From CAZCSK01 sp964501265 (GTDB taxonomy: Bacteria > Actinomycetota > CADDZG01 > JAHWKV01), in contig CAZCSK010000060.1 in assembly GCA_964501265.1 (NCBI GenBank), positions 1 through 10,257 of the forward strand: a stretch of DNA of 10,257 nucleotides. The letters run 5' to 3'. This document shows positions 6,546 through 10,257 of the stretch, piece after piece (position 1 is the stretch's first letter; every line of letters starts with the position of its first letter). Under the pieces are notes generated by a model. It saw nothing but the letters and a program-made list of their open reading frames with translations. It was not told where the DNA came from and searched no databases. Both the position numbers and the translations under genes were made by a program.

Positions 6546-8204
6546 TCAGCTGCACTCTTCTTTGAACGGGGCGTCTATCTTGGGCCAACTACCCAACCCA
6601 AACCTCTTGCCTCCCAGGACATAACAGACTCGCCCGGGTGTACTTGGGTCGATGGTTCCTGGCTGGGAGAGGCTGTACCAGAACATCACTCCGTCGGACA
6701 TCATCGTGTGTCTGCCGCCTTCGAAGCCGACGCGCCCTTGATAGTAGGGTGCCTCCCCCGGACTGGGGTTTGGGAAACGAGTCTTCGCAAGACCCTGCGC
6801 TAACGTTGCTGGGGTGAGTTTGGGGCCTGCTGTTTGGATTGCCGATGCCAGAAGCAGAAGAGATGAATACCGCGCCCCCAGGTGGTAGTAGGAGCCATCG
6901 GCGGGCTCGTAATTCGCGTCCACCTCTTTTACGGCCCAGTACCAAGGCATTTCGAACTTTCGAAGGAACTTGTTCCGAAAGCTGACGCCTATTACGTTCG
7001 CTCCCTGATCTGGGTTAGACAGGTTGAAGGCGTTGTCCAAGTCTTGATCGATATAAGTCGAGACGAGCCACTCGGGATAGAAACCCTGGTTGGTCGCGCC
7101 GGTCATGAAGATGTTCCTAGTGTCGCCTAGTTCACACCAGCAGATAACCGACGTAACTTGCTGGCTGGAGAAGGTCACGATTGCCGTCTGACGGCTCGCT
7201 GTCGTGTCTTTCTGACTGTCTTCGACTACAACGGGTGTTGCCCCACAGCCCTTCATTGCATTGATCAGTAGGCTTACGTCGGGAACGGATCCGTCCTGTG
7301 TGCGCTGGTAGATCAAGCCGAACTTCCTGACCGCTCGAAGGCTTACTTCAGGGCCGCCGAATGCCGGCGACTTGCCGGCCAGGAGATTGCAAACGAACTC
7401 GCCGTAGTTGCGCAACATCAGGTCGACGGAAGGAAGGAAATGCCACTCGTAGGGCGCCTGCTCCCGGTAGTGATCCTCACCAGTCAAGCCGGGTCTGTGG
7501 GCAACACTCACGATTCCTCGGCGAGCAAGTTCGTCGTAGTAGTGATATTCGGCCCCCCAACGCGCCGGATATCCGATGGACGCGAAAGCCTTCTGCTCCT
7601 CATCGACGTACACCGCGTCTGCGAACATCTGAGGGGGGTCGGGAACGGCAGCAAACCCGCCCCTCGGAAGGTAGTCGGCTAAGAAAAGCTTGCGCCCGTA
7701 GAACTCGTAGCGGCTGTTGAAGTGAATCACCAGGTCGGCGATCGCGCGGTTGTCAATGAAGAAATTGTCGTTTGGATAAGCAATAGTGATTTCGTTTCGC
7801 GTTACGCCCTTCGAAGTTGACCCCCCATTGTTTCCATCGAAATAGGGAACACAAGGAGGCGATTGCGGGTCCTCGGTCTGTCGTCCCGAGATGCATTTTC
7901 TTACTCTCGGAACATCAATGGGGGGCGGTGGTGGCTGCTGGGCCTGCCCTAATTCGGACGTTGCTTCTCCCTCGATCCCCGAGCCACCTTCGCCAAACTC
8001 GCTTGACTGCTCATCGGGGGCCTGGCTGATCTGTTCGACCGCCTGCGGTGCGTATTCCGCGATCGATGGAGGTGGTGGCTGCCGAGTCGTGAATGCGAGC
8101 CCAACGATAAACACCATCATGAGCGAGGCTAGAGCTGTGTAGACAAACCCCGGAGTTCGTGGTCGGCGACCGACAAGCTCAGGCCCTGCCATCCTCAGGT
8201 TCAT
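6546..8204 (-). CDS. Membrane-anchored Liv-type (periplasmic-binding-protein type I) substrate-binding protein
   Basis: A 552-residue extracellular receptor that would deliver a ligand to a HAAT-family ABC permease such as the fused one at the left edge. Residues 1-19 are basic (RRPRTPGF), and 20-39 form one hydrophobic helix with no lipobox cysteine. A flexible linker of about 60 residues follows, bounded by PPPP (43-46) and PPPPP (91-95) and rich in Glu, Gln, Ser and Gly. The domain starts with PPCVPYFDGNNGG (116-128) then GVTRNEITIAYP (133-144), a pattern I know from actinobacterial Liv-type receptors. Two alpha/beta lobes fill the rest. Eight cysteines (104, 118, 272, 320, 355, 357, 527, 551) may form disulphides outside the cell. 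The ATG at 8204 lies 9 nt after a GATAAT box; Met5 is an alternative. It follows the isomerase gene by 46 bases. The ligand is unknown. Confidence 0.88.
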   Translation of the reverse strand: MNLRMAGPELVGRRPRTPGFVYTALASLMMVFIVGLAFTTRQPPPPSIAEYAPQAVEQISQAPDEQSSEFGEGGSGIEGEATSELGQAQQPPPPPIDVPRVRKCISGRQTEDPQSPPCVPYFDGNNGGSTSKGVTRNEITIAYPNDNFFIDNRAIADLVIHFNSRYEFYGRKLFLADYLPRGGFAAVPDPPQMFADAVYVDEEQKAFASIGYPARWGAEYHYYDELARRGIVSVAHRPGLTGEDHYREQAPYEWHFLPSVDLMLRNYGEFVCNLLAGKSPAFGGPEVSLRAVRKFGLIYQRTQDGSVPDVSLLINAMKGCGATPVVVEDSQKDTTASRQTAIVTFSSQQVTSVICWCELGDTRNIFMTGATNQGFYPEWLVSTYIDQDLDNAFNLSNPDQGANVIGVSFRNKFLRKFEMPWYWAVKEVDANYEPADGSYYHLGARYSSLLLLASAIQTAGPKLTPATLAQGLAKTRFPNPSPGEAPYYQGRVGFEGGRHTMMSDGVMFWYSLSQPGTIDPSTPGRVCYVLGGKRFGLGSWPKIDAPFKEECS

Positions 8205-8210
8205 TGCAAG

Positions 8211-8222
8211 GAGATTATCTCA
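8211..8222 (-). promoter_or_regulatory. Extended -10 promoter with overlapping palindrome upstream of the binding-protein gene
   Basis: On the minus strand TGA-GATAAT (8222-8214) matches an extended -10 element (TGn then a five-of-six match to TATAAT). It ends 9 nt before the ATG at 8204, so the transcript would have almost no leader. The same bases form a perfect palindrome, GAGAT-T-ATCTC at 8211-8221, which could be an operator. A GAGGTGA just upstream resembles a Shine-Dalgarno but lies about 15 nt from the ATG, too far for normal use. No clear -35 is seen. This would let the binding protein be expressed separately from the kinase and isomerase genes upstream. Confidence 0.45.
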
Positions 8223-8250
8223 CCTCAAGACTGCCTCTAGAGAAACCGAT

Positions 8251-10062
8251 TTACCTGCGCACAAACGCTTTGATCGTCCCGCATTCGGTGCCATCGCTCC
8301 GGCCGATGGGAGCGATCGTGTAAGGCCCGGCCGCAGCCGGCACGATGAACGTCTCTGCGTAGTGCACGATGAAGGGCTGGAACTCAGCGTCCGGCGACTC
8401 CACTACGGCCTCCTCGCCCTCTACGAGATTGATTACGTTGACTCCATTGCCATCGGCATGCGGCGTCTGCTTGGTGAACCAGTGTCGCCTCGTCTCGATG
8501 AACTCCAGCTCGTGCAATCCGGTTCGCTCCTGGATCCACCCATCGCCTTCGTCCACTCGCTTGACCACGTTGATCAGTTCCCGCTTCACCCAGTCTGTGT
8601 CTCGGTCCCACTGGATGGAATTTGCACCGTGACTCAAGTGGATCGGCCTGGGCCGACCGTTCAAACCCAGCCGATCCCAGTCCCACAGTTTGAATGTGAA
8701 TATGTAGGGAGTAGCGCTTATCTCAAGCACCATCGAGTTGATCCCCGAACAGTGGACGGTCCCCGCGGGAATCAAGAAGTGGTCGTGGCGCTTGGCCGGC
8801 CATCGGTTGACGTACTTCTCGGCCGGGAAGTCGTATCCGCCACGCGACGCTCGTTCAAGGTCGGCCAGCATCTGCGACGACTCGACTCCCTCACGGAGTC
8901 CCAAGAAGACACTCGCATCGGCGCCCGCGTCGAGAAGGTAATAAGACTCGTCTTGCGTGTACTGCATGCCGAATTGCTCCCTGATGTATTTCGTCATTGG
9001 ATGCACTTGGAGCGAGAGGTTCCCGCCACCCATGGTGTCGAGAAAGTCGAAACGGATCGGGAACTCGGCTCCAAATCGTTCGACAACGAAATCTCCGAGC
9101 AAATCCAAGGGCTCGCGCAGAACAAGATTGATCGCCGGAGTTTCGAATTGAACGCCATCGAAGTCGAGCAAGAGGGAGTTCTCCTCGGGGACGCAGTCGA
9201 AGCACCATCCGAAGTTGACGGCCGACCGATCGAGATCGCAAACCTCCTTCATCCAGTTGCCTCCCCAAGGTGCGGGATCGAACGTGGGTACGACTCGGAA
9301 GGGTCGGCGTGCGGTCTTCGAAAGCGCCTCGCGCATTACAGTTCCTTCGATCATCTTCGGGCTACTCGGCTGCGTGGTATCAAGCATGTAGTCGATCCGC
9401 TCGAAAAGATCCATTTTCAGTCGGTCGCATACACGCCAGTCAACGAAGAACGATCGCTTGTACTTAATGGTTGGGTCCTCGGACAAGAAAGTCTCTTTGT
9501 ACTCAATTGGCGGGTCCTCGACGAGGTGACCAACGCCGAGGTTGTCGGCCTCGCCTCTGCGTTGACGGAGCTGTCCCTCCCAGCGGGGCATGTCGGCATA
9601 AACCAAAACATCGCCATCGGCGATCAATGAGGCCCCCGTGCCCACCACTAGCCACCGCCCCTCAGAGTCGTTCACAAGCGAACCAAAACGCTGAAGCGCA
9701 TGAGGGTAAAAGTAGTCCTCGATTCGCAGACTCGTGAGGCGCCCGAAGACAGGGTCGTCCGTGACATCCGGATATACGATTGCATTGATCTCCGCTGGCG
9801 TTTTGAGGGCAGCTTCAGCGTAGACAATGCGATAGCCATCAAGCCTCTCGAGGATGGACTTCAGATCGTCCGAGTGCACACCGGTGTAAGACTCGACGAC
9901 GATTACGCGGGCCTGAGTTTTTCGTATGGCACCGCATATTGCGTCCCAACCAACCAGACATTGATCACGAGTGCCCCCGTAAACGAAAGGCGTCTTGTCG
10001 TAATTCGACACACGACCGGGCACACGATGCATCGGTTGATGGGTCCGGCGACCTTCGATCAT
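8251..10062 (-). CDS. Class I mannose-6-phosphate isomerase (ManA-like) with an extra N-terminal domain
   Basis: A 603-residue protein whose C-terminal part (about 255-603) is a type I phosphomannose isomerase, a zinc cupin enzyme interconverting mannose-6-phosphate and fructose-6-phosphate. All four zinc ligands are visible: Gln352 and His354 in NLSLQVHP, Glu372 in DESYY and His437 in IPAGTVHCSG. PAPWGG near 263-268 matches the usual PWGG entry. Residues 37-250 are a separate domain resembling the one found in long bacterial PMIs, with a nucleoside-kinase-like look (VIVVESYTGV at 53-62, VLVYADMPRWEGQLRQRRG at 152-170) but no intact GxxGxGKT P-loop. An internal tandem duplication lies at 182-207. 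The ATG at 10062 overlaps the stop of the upstream kinase (ATGA), which decides the start; NYDKTPFV at 20-27 is where shorter relatives begin. Together with the ROK kinase it suggests phosphorylation and isomerisation of a hexose. The real sugar phosphate could differ. Confidence 0.9.
   Translation of the reverse strand: MIEGRRTHQPMHRVPGRVSNYDKTPFVYGGTRDQCLVGWDAICGAIRKTQARVIVVESYTGVHSDDLKSILERLDGYRIVYAEAALKTPAEINAIVYPDVTDDPVFGRLTSLRIEDYFYPHALQRFGSLVNDSEGRWLVVGTGASLIADGDVLVYADMPRWEGQLRQRRGEADNLGVGHLVEDPPIEYKETFLSEDPTIKYKRSFFVDWRVCDRLKMDLFERIDYMLDTTQPSSPKMIEGTVMREALSKTARRPFRVVPTFDPAPWGGNWMKEVCDLDRSAVNFGWCFDCVPEENSLLLDFDGVQFETPAINLVLREPLDLLGDFVVERFGAEFPIRFDFLDTMGGGNLSLQVHPMTKYIREQFGMQYTQDESYYLLDAGADASVFLGLREGVESSQMLADLERASRGGYDFPAEKYVNRWPAKRHDHFLIPAGTVHCSGINSMVLEISATPYIFTFKLWDWDRLGLNGRPRPIHLSHGANSIQWDRDTDWVKRELINVVKRVDEGDGWIQERTGLHELEFIETRRHWFTKQTPHADGNGVNVINLVEGEEAVVESPDAEFQPFIVHYAETFIVPAAAGPYTIAPIGRSDGTECGTIKAFVRR
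9442..9519 (-). repeat. Two-copy 39-bp tandem repeat inside the isomerase gene
   Basis: Two adjacent 13-codon units encode EDPPIEYKETFLS (residues 182-194) and EDPTIKYKRSFFV (195-207). Both begin with GAGGACCC and share ATT-AG-TACAA further on. The second unit continues into FVDWRVCDRLK, which I recall as conserved in long class I PMIs, so the first copy looks like the added one. It lies in the N-terminal domain, away from the zinc site. Confidence 0.6.
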
Positions 10063-10257
10063 TTGGCGGAGTGAATTCGAGCGAGTCCGCTCAGGGCGGC
10101 GGAATCTCCGAGGGCCGCTACTGCGAGCGTTGTGCGGTAGGTGCCGAACAGTCTGGCATTTGTCATCTCTAGGGCGCCGGGAAGAATTGGGTTGTCTTTC
10201 GTCATCGGGCCTCCCCCAAGAACGATCACATCGGGGGTATGGGCATGAGCCAGCGCA
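10059..10257 (-). CDS. ROK-family sugar kinase, C-terminal fragment (5' end beyond the right edge)
   Basis: The last 65 residues of a protein, read from the right edge on the minus strand to the TGA at 10061-10059. PDVIVLGGGPMTKDNPILPG followed by LAVAALGDSAALSGLA matches the C-terminal ROK pattern (a 'vvlGGG' strand, then 'a.lGd.agl.Ga'). Typical ROK proteins are ATP-dependent glucokinases, fructokinases or related kinases; others are repressors with an N-terminal helix-turn-helix, and that part is outside the window. The stop overlaps the isomerase start by 4 bases (ATGA), so the two are translationally coupled. Kinase plus phosphomannose isomerase makes a short route from a free hexose to fructose-6-phosphate. 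Confidence 0.85.
   Translation of the reverse strand, partial: ALAHAHTPDVIVLGGGPMTKDNPILPGALEMTNARLFGTYRTTLAVAALGDSAALSGLARIHSAK

Noticed and set aside
8362..9630. A 422-codon open frame on the plus strand
   Set aside because: It is antisense to the isomerase gene, which carries all four zinc ligands; the antisense product has no recognisable motif or start context.
1..10257. A defence island, toxin-antitoxin, phage, CRISPR or mobile element that might be a new system
   Set aside because: Every stretch is accounted for by transport and carbohydrate-metabolism genes plus one small unknown membrane protein; no direct repeats, terminal inverted repeats, integrases or transposases were seen.

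Overview
The window is a gene-dense piece of a moderately GC-rich bacterial chromosome, apparently devoted to carbohydrate or organic-acid uptake and oxidation. The best hint of origin is an actinobacterial style: a LivH-LivM fused permease, a substrate-binding protein with the 'PPCVPxFxGxNGG..GVT' N-terminal signature I associate with Actinobacteria, and gene starts that look leaderless (a TAnnnT -10 box 6-9 nt before the ATG). This is inference from family resemblance. An uncultured actinobacterium is the best guess, and another high-GC lineage is possible. There are no RNA genes, mobile elements, CRISPR arrays or phage genes, and no stretch longer than about 50 bases without a gene.

Layout. 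(1) 1-2641, minus strand: a small four-helix membrane protein of unknown function, then a large fused LivH-LivM permease that runs off the left edge. (2) 2651-2660: a nearly symmetrical -10 region that can serve both directions. (3) 2667-6545, plus strand: four tightly overlapping genes for an SMP-30/gluconolactonase-family lactonase, a classical short-chain dehydrogenase, a glucarate-dehydratase-like enolase-superfamily enzyme and an aldose-1-epimerase-like protein. (4) 10257-6546, minus strand: the tail of a ROK-family sugar kinase, a long class I mannose-6-phosphate isomerase with an extra N-terminal domain, and a membrane-anchored Liv-type substrate-binding protein. Units 3 and 4 converge with no spacer: their stop codons together form TGATCA at 6543-6548.

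How the genes could work together. The plus operon contains, in one transcript, a mutarotase-like protein, a dehydrogenase, a lactonase and an acid-sugar dehydratase. That is the enzyme set of a non-phosphorylating oxidative pathway: sugar (or uronate) to lactone to sugar acid to 2-keto-3-deoxy acid. The final aldolase or second dehydratase is not in the window. The flanking binding protein and LivHM permease are good candidates for the importer, which would make this Liv-type system a sugar, sugar-acid or other carboxylate transporter rather than an amino-acid one. The ROK kinase and isomerase add a separate phosphorylating branch. The true substrate cannot be read from sequence alone.

The most notable points are the back-to-back leaderless promoter, the changed active-site segment of the glucarate-dehydratase homologue, the in-frame stop just before the permease, and the zero-spacer convergent junction. 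I found no evidence of a wholly new kind of system.
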